From: Paramecium octaurelia
Taxonomy: Eukaryota; Ciliophora; Oligohymenophorea; Peniculida; Parameciidae
DNA length: 64,000 bases
Direction: 5' to 3'
NCBI GenBank assembly: GCA_905182995.1
Contig: CAJJDP010000027.1
Coordinates: 246,066 to 310,065 of the forward strand
In this document: positions 1-12,624 of the stretch, in pieces
Layout: each line of letters opens with the position of its first letter
How positions within the stretch are numbered: the first letter of the stretch is position 1
The notes under the pieces: generated by a model
Databases searched by the model: none
The model's input: the letters and a program-made list of their open reading frames with translations, nothing else
Told to the model about the DNA's origin: nothing
Made by a program: the position numbers and the translations under genes

Positions 1-821
1 TATTTTAATATCCTTAATCTCACTGTTTTCTTTAAACGAATTCAAGATAAATAATAGAAGTTTGAACATAGTAAAATACTTGGAATTGCAACAATAATTG
101 TTCAAAACAAAATGAAATATTGATAATAAATAAGAGGGAAAATAAATTTTGATTAATTTGTTGATGATTTTTAAATCAAAAGATGGAATTTTTAACAAGT
201 CAGAGAGATCCTGAGATGATTGAGGTGACATCTTAGGGTTAGATAGTCCAGGGTTGAAAGGCCACTGGCAGCCAGTCTGCTTTTAATCCATCTAAGAAGA
301 AGAAGAAGTGAGAAAAAATATTTTGGGGTATTCATTTACATAAATAAATAAATAAAAAATATAAATTTATATAATCCTAGATGTGTAAACCGTTATGATT
401 GTTTTCAATGTAATATTATTTATCTTGAGTATGCTTCAGTTTATTGCATTCAAAGTTGACCTCTTGAAAGATGAGATTATTTATATTACTTTTCTCTGCT
501 TTATTGTTTCAGCACTTATTTAATTGATCTCATTTAATTCAATACTTAAAAATTACTTTCTAAAGGTATTTCACATACCTTTAATTTGACCTTGTGTCTT
601 TGTGTGGTGTATAACAGATTGATGACTTGTTTAATTGTAAGGATTAGGAAAAAAAATGTTTCTTTTACTTGAGATTTACTTAGAAGACATCCAAAATTTT
701 ATGTTTCCCTATTCTGTTGAAACTGAGGAATGCGAAATAAATTAGAGAATGTATAATCTAATAGGGTTATGATTAAAATTCGTTTTATTATCAAAATTAA
801 AATATATAATATTTGATATAT
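1..821. other. Left flank without a supported gene
   Basis: AT-rich sequence before the first clear gene. It holds two very short plus-strand frames. The one at 183-309 starts ATG, has an in-frame TGA near 252, and ends in a run of lysine codons. The one at 656-772 codes 38 residues. Neither has recognisable similarity, and I could not find an intron that makes either into a convincing protein. The stretch may hold the tail or leader of a gene outside the window. Confidence 0.4.
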
Positions 822-2221
822 ATGATCAAGTAATCGCACTCCACGTATGCTGTTATATGTTTGGTGGCATTCTCTCAAGGAGTAATAAATCTCTCTGAAT
901 TGGCCATATCATACTTGTTGAAAGAGGATTATGGAATGAACCCCACAGAAATGACATATATATAAGGCATCATCAGCATACCTTGGGTAATAAAACCTGT
1001 ATGGGGACTCTGTACAGACTTGCTTCCGATTTGCAGTTATCGCAGAAAGAGCTATCTGTTCATATTCGGTCTAATGGGATTTGTTTTATTTTATGCTCTC
1101 TCCATATATGGGACTAAAGATGCAGTTGCAGGGGTCTCAATTTTGTTGAGCATTCAGATTTGTATAGCATTTTGTAATGTGGTTGCAGGTATTGCTATTC
1201 TTCAATAAAGAGGCTCTATTGGTTGAGATCTCGACTGGGAATGATAGTTCAACCAACAATGTCAGTTTATTTTTTGGATTCAAGGCTTTTGGAACCCTCA
1301 TGACTAGCTATCTTAGTGGTTACTCCTTAAAATACTTGCAGAAACAATAAAGTAAGGAGAGTGTCTATTGTAGTTTTTAGGATAACATCAATATTTCCTT
1401 TGATAATTGCTGGAGCTTCTCTATTTTTAAATGAGGGTTAGCACAAAGATACTGATATTAAGAAGTAATTGCAAGAGTTGCATCGTTTTTTGAACATCAA
1501 AGCTATATACAAGCCAATTGTGTTTATATTTTGCTTTATGTTGCAACCATCAACATCGACAGCAATGTTTTATTTTTAAACAGTGTATTTGCATTATACA
1601 GCTGAATTTTTGGGTAAGATTAAGTTTCTATTTGCTTTGGCAAACATCACAGCTGTGAGTATATTTAATAGATATTTAAAAAACTATTCATTCAAATCTG
1701 TGTTCTTTGTTACGACATTAACGTACAGTGTTGTAAATGCCTTACAGATTTTATAGGTGACAAGAAGGAATGTGGAGTTGGGAATAAAAGATGAAGCATT
1801 TTCATTATGTGATACATTGCTAATGCAATTGGTGGCTGAATTGAACATGCTTCCTATTTTGGTTCTGGCATGCAAGATATGTCCCTCCAAAATAGAAGGT
1901 ACCATGTATGCATTATTGATGTCCACAATCAATTTAGGTTAATTGGTGGCCAGATAGATCGGAGGCATACTGATGTACTTTTTGAGTATGAATAAGTGTT
2001 AATTTATAATAGATATAAACGAGGCCTCGTTTGAGAATCTGTGGATGATGATAACAATGACTAGTGTGTACATTTTGATATTGCTGCCCTTTCTCTCCAC
2101 AATAAAGGAGAAGGAGATGATTGAGTCGAAGGACATGTATAACAAGCAGGACATAGAGGAGGAGGAGGATATTGTGGGCAAAGGATACTAGAGATTAAGC
2201 TTGTCATTTGTGGACAGTTGA
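822..2221 (+). CDS. BT1-family folate/biopterin-type transporter
   Basis: Polytopic membrane protein of about 451 residues, in the size range of the BT1 (folate-biopterin transporter) family of the major facilitator superfamily. Seen: a GIISIPWVIKPVWGLCTDLLP segment near residue 60 and a DLLPICSYRRKSYLFIFG stretch, both typical of the first BT1 helices; later EALLVEISTGN, and GFKAFGTLMTSYLSGY, matching the conserved middle region. Two 22-nt introns (1189-1210 and 1352-1373) restore the frame exactly where the family motifs require it, and the spliced length is 452 codons. The start ATG is the first after an AT-rich leader. The stop is 25 bp before the next gene. The substrate (folate, pterin or another anion) cannot be decided from sequence. 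Confidence 0.85.
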
Positions 2222-2246
2222 TAATTTTTATATTACTAAATTAATA

Positions 2247-5200
2247 ATGTTTAAGTAGGCACATTCCACTAATTTACTAATAGAAATGGTCGAGCGAGTT
2301 GATGATGACAAATTCCTGGATCGCAAACTGGAGTAGGAGTGCGATAGTCTCAACGAGAAAATAGGTATGCCATATATACAATTCAGATACCAGAAGTCTA
2401 ATTTTGAAGGCAATAGATATCTTTGGGAAACAAAAAGTTAGTTAAGATGCAAGGATAATAGAAATCACTGGAGAGAAACAGCCTCAATCCATTCCAAATA
2501 TAGTCAAGAATCAAAAGTATAGCTTCATCACCTTCATTCCCATTGTGCTATTTGATCAGTTTAGGTACTTTTTTAATTTGTTTTTCCTCCTAATCACTCT
2601 ATCTCAATTTATAGAACCCTTGAAAGTGGGATTCCTCTTTTCTTATGTGGCTCCGCTTGTGTTTGTAAGCATTATTGATTCTATTCAAGGTCCTCACTCT
2701 CACTCTAATCAAAGAAGCTTATGATGATTTTAAACGATTTCTAAGAGACAGGGAAGCTAATTCCTAATTGTATAGTAAGGTTTTATAGAACGATGTGATT
2801 TCAATTAAATCATCCTAATTAAGAGTTGGAGATGTAATAGAAGTGCATGCAAATCAAAGAGTGCCGGCTGATTGTGTGTTGTTGAGGACTTCAGAAAAGA
2901 CAGGGACAGTATTCATTAGGACGGATCAATTGGATGGAGAGACAGATTGGAAATTGAGGAGCGCATTAAAATTAACTTAATTGGGATAGTATTTTGGCAG
3001 CACTTTGATTGTGGAGGCTCCTAAATTGGATATCTATGATTTTAAAGGCAGAATTAAAATGGACGAGGACAAAGAGTCTGTATCAATTGATAATACATTA
3101 TGGGCAAATACATATGTAGCAGCTGGGAAGGTGACATGTGTTGTCATCTATACGGGTAGGGAGTGCAGATCATCAATGAATTAAAGAAAGAGCAGATTGA
3201 AGATGGGTAGATTGGATTAGGAGTTAAACTTTTTGTCTAAAGTATTGTTTGGTTTCATGTGTATATTAGCAGGTGGTATATTGATACTCACACCTGATAA
3301 TGACGTCTTAATTAACTTATTATAATTCTTTAGATATGTGTTGTTATTGTCAAGCATAATACCAATTTCCTTGAGAGTCAATCTTGACTTTTCTAAATTA
3401 GTATTTTCAATGAAGATCAATTCGGATAAAGATATCGCTGGAGCTATGGCAAGGAATTCCTAGATTCCTGAGGAATTGGGAAGAGTGCATTACATACTCA
3501 GTGATAAAACAGGTACTCTAACCTAGAATTGCATGACTTTCAAGAAATTAGCATTGGAAAGTAATACATATACAACCAAGGATTTGAATGTTGTCAACAA
3601 AATATTGAAGAGGTAATTTTCAGCTAATCCTGTTCCTTTGCATGACATAATTACTGGGAAAACAAAGAGAAACTCGAGAAGGAATAAAGATGTGGTGCTT
3701 CGAGACTTGATCTAGTGTTTGTCTCTATGTCACAATGTCACTCCCATTATAGAAGAAGGAGTCAGATCGTTTTAGGCCAGCAGTCCTGATGAAATAGCAT
3801 TAGTTTAGATCAGTGAACAAATGGGTATTTAATTGATTTCGAGAAATGCTGAATAAATGGTTATTTAAACACCCAATAAGGTTGAGACATTTAAAATTGT
3901 GTACGAATTCCCTTTTAGCAGTGAGAGAAAACGAATGGGAATTATTGTCCAATCGGATTCAATAGATGGATACTTCTTTTATCTCAAAGGGGCTGATTAA
4001 ATCATCAAGAATAAAGTCCCGGAGGTTTAGAGAGGGTTCCTAATGGACGAGGCAGAAATGCTTAGCAGAGAGGGTTTACGTACTTTGGTTATGACTTAGA
4101 AATATATAACATCTGAGGAGTTTAAGAAATGGTAAGTTGAATATGAGGAGGCAAAGTCATCTATGGACGATAGAGAAATCAAAGTTAACCATGCTTTGGA
4201 GTAATTGGAATAAGGAATGGAATTTCTAGGGATATCTGGAGTGGAAGATTTGCTGTAAGAAGACATTAATCACTGTATTGATTAACTAAGGAATGCAGGT
4301 ATTAAGATTTGGATGTTGACTGGAGATAAAGTAGAAACAGCCTAATGTATAGCCATATCTGCTGGACTGAAAACTCCACAATAAGAGATGTTTACTATCA
4401 AAGAGGCTGATTCTTTAAATCTTCAGAATCTTTTGAATTAATTTTCAGCCAAACACAATTCAATCTTGGTTATCGATGGAGTTTCATTGACTCTTGCCTT
4501 TAATGATCATTTCGATTAGTTTATGTATGTAACTAGCAGAGCACCTTGTGTAATATGTTGTAGATGCTCACCAACTTAAAAAGCTTAGGTTGTGGAGGCA
4601 ATCAAGAAAAACACAAATTAGGTTACTTTGGCCATAGGGGATGGAGGAAACGATGTATCTATGATATAGGCAGCAGATGTGGGGATTGGAATAGTTGGGA
4701 AGGAAGGCAAATAGGCAGCCTTAGCCAGCGATTTTTCGATAGTGAAATTTAAGGACTTGTCCACTCTTTTGTTGTGGCATGGAAGACTGGCTTATAAGAG
4801 ATCTTCTGTAATGGCTTAGTTTGTTATGCATAGAGGATTAGTGATCTCTATAATCCAGGCGATCTTTAGTTTCCTATTTTATGGAATTGCTATACCGATA
4901 TACAATGGCTATTTGATGCTTGGATATGCAACTGTATTCACAGTGTTACCAGTGTTCTCTTTGATCTTTGATGAAGACATCACCAAGAACAAAGCTTTAG
5001 AATTTGCTGAACTCTACAAATCTTTGCAGAAAGGAAGGGAAGTAACGACCAAGACCTTCTTGATTTGGTTATGGAAGAGTATCTATCAAGGCACTGTGAT
5101 TATGGCTTTATCCTTCTTGTGCTTTTAGAACACTTTTTTGTAACTTGTAACAGTCACTTTTACAGCTCTGATAGTGATAGAATTACTGAATGTAATTACT

Positions 5201-5440
5201 GAGCTCAAGACTTTCAAATTCATTACTTTGGTTAGTTAGTTCATCTCAATTAGTTTATATTTGTGTTGCATATACTTTATGCGTGAGGTCATCAATTTGA
5301 GTGAAATTACAGTCAATTTTGTTATGAATGTGGGATTGCTAGTGTTTGCTAGTTGGTTGCCTTTGCATTTGGTGGAAAAAGCTATTCATAAGTACTATCC
5401 TTCAGAGGCTGATAAAATAATGGAAAAGATTAATCATTGA
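2247..5440 (+). CDS. P4-type phospholipid flippase, Neo1/ATP9 subfamily
   Basis: P-type ATPase of about 1,048 residues that would flip phospholipids to the cytosolic leaflet of Golgi or endosomal membranes. Seen: the actuator motif [12 protein letters not shown], which is the Neo1/ATP9 form rather than DGETNLK of other P4 ATPases; phosphorylation site [10 protein letters not shown] near residue 403; nucleotide-domain [13 protein letters not shown] and YLKGADQI; hinge motif [19 protein letters not shown]; then the C-terminal membrane segments. Two introns (2365-2386, 22 nt; 2665-2689, 25 nt) bring the frame to 1,049 codons. The start at 2247 is chosen as the first in-frame ATG; 2286 is an alternative. 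Neo1/ATP9 enzymes are known to work without a CDC50 subunit; that is family knowledge, not visible here. The last 284 bp lie inside the duplicated segment. Confidence 0.93.
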
Positions 5441-6548
5441 AATTTTTATAATAAAATATTAATGAAGATGTCCCTCCTTCAACTTGAGCGTTCTTATTTG
5501 GATGCTCTGTCTGAGTTAGGTTAACATGCTCCAAAAACAATTCAAGCCTGTGTGACTCTCATAGAGACACTCAATCAAACAGGTCAATATTAAATAAAAC
5601 AGAATTAGCCAGGGGAGAAATACTTTTAAAGAGCGATTGAATTGGCAGCTGGATTGCAAACGGAGGAATTACTGAATGTGAAATACTTCACTTACATGTT
5701 ATATGCAGAGTATTTTGAGCGTTATCACAATAATAAGTAAGCCTACAATCTACTAATCCAATTGCTCCCCTTGCAAAAAACAAATTAAAAAACCATCATC
5801 ATGACATAAATCTAAATCCTGAATCATATAATAGAGAACGGCCGACTTTGCAAAATAGCAAATGTTGTGTCCTTGAATGAGAAATTGTTGAATCTGATGG
5901 AAGAGATCGGATTGACATTTTACCTTTAAAAACAATTCTCAGAGAAGTTTTAATTAATTCTATTACAAGCACTCTCATTCTAAGCCAAAATATATCATAA
6001 ACAAAATAAAGACAGAGAAGCAGCATAGTTATATTTTCAATCGTTTCATCTCTCAGAATAGTTGCTTGGAATTCATGAGAAGAGAACTCAAGAATATAAA
6101 AAGCTATACGAATAATTGAGTGACAAGATATCCGTAAACATCGAAATATAGAGTCAAGACGAATACGAAGACGAGCAACCCCAACAACTATAAGTTACAC
6201 CTCGAGAAGAAATTCTGAAATCCTTTCGTCCAAAAATCACCTCATTCAACAATTATATTATCAATGTAGATTCCGCTAGAGCTCCCAAACCTTCCAAAAA
6301 AGTAGAAAAATCAAATAAATTAACCACTTCCTCATCCACCAACAAACCTACTGTTCTAATCAAACCGACACCCTTGTCATCCTTGTTCATTATTAAGGAT
6401 CATTCCAAAAGACCTACCAGTTCTTAAGGCACTACTAAGTTGACTAGTCCCACAGGAGGTGTCTCGTTTCTATCCAAAAAAAACACTGAAAGATTTCATC
6501 ATAAGATGCCTTCTCTAGAATAGAGTGCCATCAAGGAATTAGATGATA
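5157..6548. repeat. Exact 1,392-bp duplication, copy A (assembly overlap)
   Basis: Bases 5157-6548 recur at 6550-7941 with an offset of 1,393 and no difference that I found. The copies are separated by a single N at 6549. Copy A carries the end of the flippase gene and the first part of the next gene. The abrupt edges inside coding frames, the single N and the identity at all positions point to two contigs joined without removing their overlap, not to a biological tandem repeat. Confidence 0.9.
5462..6548 (+). other. Duplicated 5' part of the long orphan gene (artefact copy)
   Basis: Same sequence as the first 1,087 bp of the gene starting at 6855. It starts at ATG 5462, 21 bp after the flippase stop, and is cut by the N at 6549. 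It should not be counted as a second gene: after removing the duplicated 1,393 bases the flippase is followed directly by one intact copy of the orphan gene. Confidence 0.85.
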
Positions 6549-6549
6549 N
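6549..6549. other. Single-N gap at contig join
   Basis: The only ambiguous base in the window. It lies exactly at the junction of the two copies of the 1,392-bp duplication, so it marks an unresolved contig join rather than an unknown base. Confidence 0.9.
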
Positions 6550-7941
6550 CTTTTACAGCTCTGATAGTGATAGAATTACTGAATGTAATTACTGAGCTCA
6601 AGACTTTCAAATTCATTACTTTGGTTAGTTAGTTCATCTCAATTAGTTTATATTTGTGTTGCATATACTTTATGCGTGAGGTCATCAATTTGAGTGAAAT
6701 TACAGTCAATTTTGTTATGAATGTGGGATTGCTAGTGTTTGCTAGTTGGTTGCCTTTGCATTTGGTGGAAAAAGCTATTCATAAGTACTATCCTTCAGAG
6801 GCTGATAAAATAATGGAAAAGATTAATCATTGAAATTTTTATAATAAAATATTAATGAAGATGTCCCTCCTTCAACTTGAGCGTTCTTATTTGGATGCTC
6901 TGTCTGAGTTAGGTTAACATGCTCCAAAAACAATTCAAGCCTGTGTGACTCTCATAGAGACACTCAATCAAACAGGTCAATATTAAATAAAACAGAATTA
7001 GCCAGGGGAGAAATACTTTTAAAGAGCGATTGAATTGGCAGCTGGATTGCAAACGGAGGAATTACTGAATGTGAAATACTTCACTTACATGTTATATGCA
7101 GAGTATTTTGAGCGTTATCACAATAATAAGTAAGCCTACAATCTACTAATCCAATTGCTCCCCTTGCAAAAAACAAATTAAAAAACCATCATCATGACAT
7201 AAATCTAAATCCTGAATCATATAATAGAGAACGGCCGACTTTGCAAAATAGCAAATGTTGTGTCCTTGAATGAGAAATTGTTGAATCTGATGGAAGAGAT
7301 CGGATTGACATTTTACCTTTAAAAACAATTCTCAGAGAAGTTTTAATTAATTCTATTACAAGCACTCTCATTCTAAGCCAAAATATATCATAAACAAAAT
7401 AAAGACAGAGAAGCAGCATAGTTATATTTTCAATCGTTTCATCTCTCAGAATAGTTGCTTGGAATTCATGAGAAGAGAACTCAAGAATATAAAAAGCTAT
7501 ACGAATAATTGAGTGACAAGATATCCGTAAACATCGAAATATAGAGTCAAGACGAATACGAAGACGAGCAACCCCAACAACTATAAGTTACACCTCGAGA
7601 AGAAATTCTGAAATCCTTTCGTCCAAAAATCACCTCATTCAACAATTATATTATCAATGTAGATTCCGCTAGAGCTCCCAAACCTTCCAAAAAAGTAGAA
7701 AAATCAAATAAATTAACCACTTCCTCATCCACCAACAAACCTACTGTTCTAATCAAACCGACACCCTTGTCATCCTTGTTCATTATTAAGGATCATTCCA
7801 AAAGACCTACCAGTTCTTAAGGCACTACTAAGTTGACTAGTCCCACAGGAGGTGTCTCGTTTCTATCCAAAAAAAACACTGAAAGATTTCATCATAAGAT
7901 GCCTTCTCTAGAATAGAGTGCCATCAAGGAATTAGATGATA
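6550..7941. repeat. Exact 1,392-bp duplication, copy B
   Basis: Second copy of 5157-6548. It begins inside the flippase coding sequence (6550-6833 repeats its 3' end, including the TGA) and runs on past 7941 into unique sequence of the long orphan gene, so copy B is the one whose downstream gene is complete. Confidence 0.9.
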
Positions 7942-10900
7942 CCCTGCCTCCAAATCTAACTAATGAATTGCTCATCACCAGACCCCAATATGAAGTCAAA
8001 CCATACAAAAGAATTGAATTCCTCAAATAACACACTTCCAGACAAACCACATCCACATACTAAATCTAACTTTCCATCCCAACTAGACCCTAAATTAGAG
8101 AACCCTCCAAAAACAACATTATTTCTAAAGTAGATATTAAGAAAATCTCAAATACTCCCAGCACTCAAAAAATCGAAAGACCTTCATAAAAAAAAATCCT
8201 AGCTCCTGAAATCTAACCAACCATCTTAAATATCAAACCCATTGGAAGTACTAAAAATTTAACCAATGACAACGATGAAGATGTCACTAAGTAAGAGGAG
8301 AACAAAAATTTATCATTTGAAAAGGAAGAACCTATTAAAGTAATTTCTCCACATGATTCAATTATAGCGAAATATTTAGAAACTCATTCTATGGATAAAT
8401 TGTTAGAAGCTGTTGAGAAGATTAAAGGTAAACTAAAAAAATATGTTTAACACTCTCATAATAGGAAAATAGAAATGCTAGAACGAAAACACTAACATTC
8501 TCCCAGTAGAGTCATCATGAGCAATAAACAGTAACAACTAAATAGATCCAATACTCTAATCGATATTGTTGAAAAAAAACTCCTTGAAAATGAAGCTAGT
8601 AAAATCATATATAAGTTTTTCTAATCAGCGAATACTATGGAATGGTATCCTGTCCATTTCTATGATAAATTATTCACAGATTTCGAAACATCTAAATGGA
8701 CTCTTGAAAATCCCAGAATAAGGGGGTAATTCTTACATAAATCATCAAAAAATGATGATTGCCATTAAATTAATCTTGAATAGATATAAAATATTCTCTT
8801 TAATCTGTCAAGACAGTCAACCCTCCAAGTCATCGGATCCATTGAAATCTCTAATCATACCAGAAAAATTCAATTTCGATTTATAATAGATACACTAGTA
8901 GAGCATTATAAGGATATACAAACTTACGATGACATGATGGATCTATTTGATCAATTATTGAACATATACTTGATGCAAGAAGATTTGTTCAGTGAATGGT
9001 TGGACCACCGGAAAGAGTAAACACTTTACAGAGTGAGTAAGGGTAGGGTTTCTTAGGCAGGTCAAAAGAGGTAAAGCATCAATATTGAGTTTACAAAAGA
9101 ACGAAGAATTGAGCTATAAGATAATATGCAATTCTATTAATATCTTTTGTCGAAGGTTCTGTTTTTGATCAAAAGAAAGAGTTACATTAAAACAATGAAT
9201 GGCTATAAATTTAAGTCAGTTCCCTAGAATCATCAAGTCTCCATTTAACAATATAACAATTAGATTTATTAGAAAAAGTTAGAAAGGATTAGCAACTATT
9301 TTCAATATTTAGACTACGAAATTTAAAATTAGAGAAGTAAGCCAATTTTGAGTTAAAAGAGACATCGCAAAAGGAATAAAGATAGGCATCTATTTATTGC
9401 TCAGGAGAGGAAGCAAACAATAATAAGAGAAGCAACGTCTCCTGCTTAGGATGATGAATCTCAACCACATTCATAAAGAGGCAGTCCCTATATCTCCTTA
9501 AAAGATACTGGCATCATCATAGGGAATGAATTATAATCTCGATAATTAATATTGGGAGGAGAAACTCCAATCATTCAACCATAATTGAAGCAACCAGTCA
9601 AATCAAACTGGAAGAACATTGCTCATTAAGAGGCACCTCCTTAATTGATAGACATATTTACTTTAGAAACCTAAGATTACTTGTTAAGGTACTTTCCAGA
9701 ATTCAAACTTAACACTCCTCCTGTCGACTACCATCCTGCTCCAGCTCCAAACATTAAGAAATTATAAACAGAATCTCAATATCGTTTTAGATAGGAAATG
9801 CCAAGTAAGAAATATGTTAAATTGGAATACAAGCCAATTCATTTAGAGAATTATTTAATTCTGACATAAGTCGTTAAAATTGATTAGCAATTTTATTATC
9901 TCACCTTAACTGACAAATTATAATTAAAACAAGTTTTTGGGAAGGATCTATGGGAAGACTAATTAGAAATCTAACTGAAAGAATTAATCAATTACAATGT
10001 CGGAAGAACTGGATACATTATAGACTTAATAGAATTATAAAATATTTTATAAGCGAAGCTCCAAATCGTTAATTGTAGGATTTAAATAAAATAGGATGAG
10101 ACTGATAATTCATATCAAAAAAAATTAAATAAAATCCTCAGAGTAAATAAAAGACTGTATCAAGTTATTCAATCAATGGAGTTCATCGAGGAAGGACTTA
10201 AAGAAATTTCATAGGAAAGTATTAGTCAATAAGAAGACGGTGTTGAATTGATTGAAGAACAAAAAAGAGAACCACTCATTGATATTGTGTTTATACTTGG
10301 AATCTTAAATAACAACTATGTGGAATACTTGAATTATTTGCCCAGTTGTTATTTATTAAAAAATTCAAATGGAAAGTTTATGTTGCAAGACCCTGAATAG
10401 CCTAGAAAACCTAAATTCCCTTTTAGATTAATATTATCCCATGAAGATATGAACAAGCACATTTCTAGAACCAACGAATAAACAATTAATGCTAAAGATA
10501 TCACATTATTTCCTCATTACAATTCAGTATTTCTAATTAGATAGCAATAATTCATTTACAAACCAATTGGAGTGAAATTGCGTATCCTATCAGATATTAA
10601 AAAATTGCATTAAGATATTAGAAATGCTCAATCGAAGGCTCATCTATTAATTTACTATAACAATCATAAGAAAATATCCCTTAAACTTAATTCCGAATAG
10701 ACAGAAAAATGGGCGCATCTATTTCAGATCGATGGATCAATGCGTTGTCATATTTTAAATTATAAAACTAAATTAAAAAAGACTTTAGTCGGCTTTAAGT
10801 TGTATTAAAATGAAAATCGGGTTTCTTAATCCAAAGATCCAAGATTCCTATTGATGTAAGATAAACTCACTTAAGCAAAACAGTATTTTATTTAAACAAA

Positions 10901-12308
10901 AATTAAATCCATTGGATGTGTGTTTGTGTGTGCAAAGATTCATTCTAATATAATGTTAATGAGAATAATGCCAGCTGGAAACAAGAGCAAATCTCATCTC
11001 TTTATATTTTAAATTGATTAGTAAGATCCTATTAAATTGATCTATACTTTATGTAAATAATTTATTCTAAAAACAACCTAGACTTATTCCAAATTAGAAC
11101 TCATGCCTATTACAAAAAACCAAATACGTAAGCAATACCTCTTATCAAATTAATACCATGATAACAATGTGTTGATCGGTTAAAAATCATATTCAAGAGT
11201 GGTTTATAAATAAGTTAAAAAAATTGATAAAACCTATTTTATAATAACAGTTACTTTAATCAAAAACTACTTTTAGATTTATCTCTACAACCAAAATACT
11301 TGCAGAAGATTTTACTTTACAATTCACAGATCAGATTTCTTAATTATGAACTAATATTTTTTAGATTCTATCTTCCCAGAATAACCACATGAAGTTGTTG
11401 AATAATTCTTCAGACCTTGGAAATTGAATGAAATCTAAAAGATCTATTCTCTAATTAAAAAAGCTCCTGAAACATTTAGAAATAGAACCTAACTCTATCT
11501 TCAATAAATGTCACAAACCAAAAAACTACTTAAAAGATCTGCTACATCTAATTTCTCAAGTGCTAGTGTCATTTAGAGATAATCAACACTACAACTTAAT
11601 CAATTGCTCGAAGAACTCAATGAAGATAAATAAAATAAGTCATGTTGGTTATTTGATAAATTGTTATTACGAAAGTCCAATAGTGTATTTGAGAATAAAT
11701 TATGGATGGAAATAATCAAGTAGATGAACATCAACTAAAATCAGATTGTGTTGGACACTTTTAAGACAGTTTTATCTGAACTAGTGTATTTCAATGATAG
11801 AACATGCAACTTTCTTTGTTATATACCATGCCATGAGGTCTAATAATCTTTTAGATGGTAACCAATTAGATTACGAATCCATTCCTATGACACTTGCAAA
11901 ACTATTGATGTGCCTTTAAATATAAGAGGCAAACAAGTTCAGGTCTATAAGTTAGCCAGTTCTTTGTACTTGAACTACCAAAGTAAGCAAGAAATACCAA
12001 GCAATTAAGAAATCATGAAGGTTAATAAAAATAACGACTCAGAGTATATCAAATATTAATTACTTTATAAAGGAGCATTTATGAAGCATAAGATGCTCTT
12101 CATAGCTATATATTTATACAATGAAGTATTTCGAATTAGAATCTTCAGCAAAACTAACTCTATATCTAGGAAATTGGATGTGAACTAGGTCGAATTAAAG
12201 ATTCCATACATTAGATAATTATTAATATTGAATCCCTATGAAGCTGGACGTAGATTGAGCATCATATATAGGAATAACTTCATTCATGCTTCATTTTTAA
12301 AATTGTGA
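6855..12308 (+). CDS. Very long orphan protein, 1,817 residues, no introns
   Basis: One uninterrupted frame of 1,818 codons, which is unusual here where most genes of this size carry introns. The first 230 residues are helical with evenly spaced aromatic and leucine residues, suggestive of TPR-like or other helical repeats. Residues 250-550 are Ser/Pro/Lys-rich and probably disordered. The rest is a mix of helical and beta-rich stretches with many aromatic residues. I recognise no catalytic motif and no membrane segment. It lies 21 bp downstream of the flippase on the same strand and converges with the kinase gene. The coding frame is certain; the function is unknown. Confidence 0.8.
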
Positions 12309-12624
12309 TGTTTTTATTCATATAAAATTTCTGTATATAGCAATTAAATTAATTTATAATTTCAATTGAGATTTAATATATTGAGATTATTTAGAAATTT
12401 GAGTTAGCAACATGTTGAAATTCAAGTAAACTAAAATGTGTAGTGTAAATATTTATTTTAATTTTTAATCGATTCAATTTTTAAGTTACTTTGCCGAATC
12501 ATTCGGATTCTTGAATCTTATATAGAAATCCTGTTAGTCATATTAATTTAAGAGTTTTTCTTTATTGTATCCATCATCCATCCTCTCTAGTAACCATTAA
12601 AACAACTATTTTTCTGATCCGAAA
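12309..12624. other. Convergent intergenic spacer
   Basis: 316 bp of AT-rich sequence between the ends of two convergent genes. I see no open frame of interest, no RNA gene and no clear hairpin. Confidence 0.5.

Noticed and set aside
656-772. 38-codon plus-strand frame just upstream of the BT1-type transporter
   Set aside because: No splice path joins it to the transporter and it has no recognisable features.
5157-7941. Genuine tandem gene duplication
   Set aside because: Perfect identity, edges inside genes and the N at the junction favour an assembly overlap.
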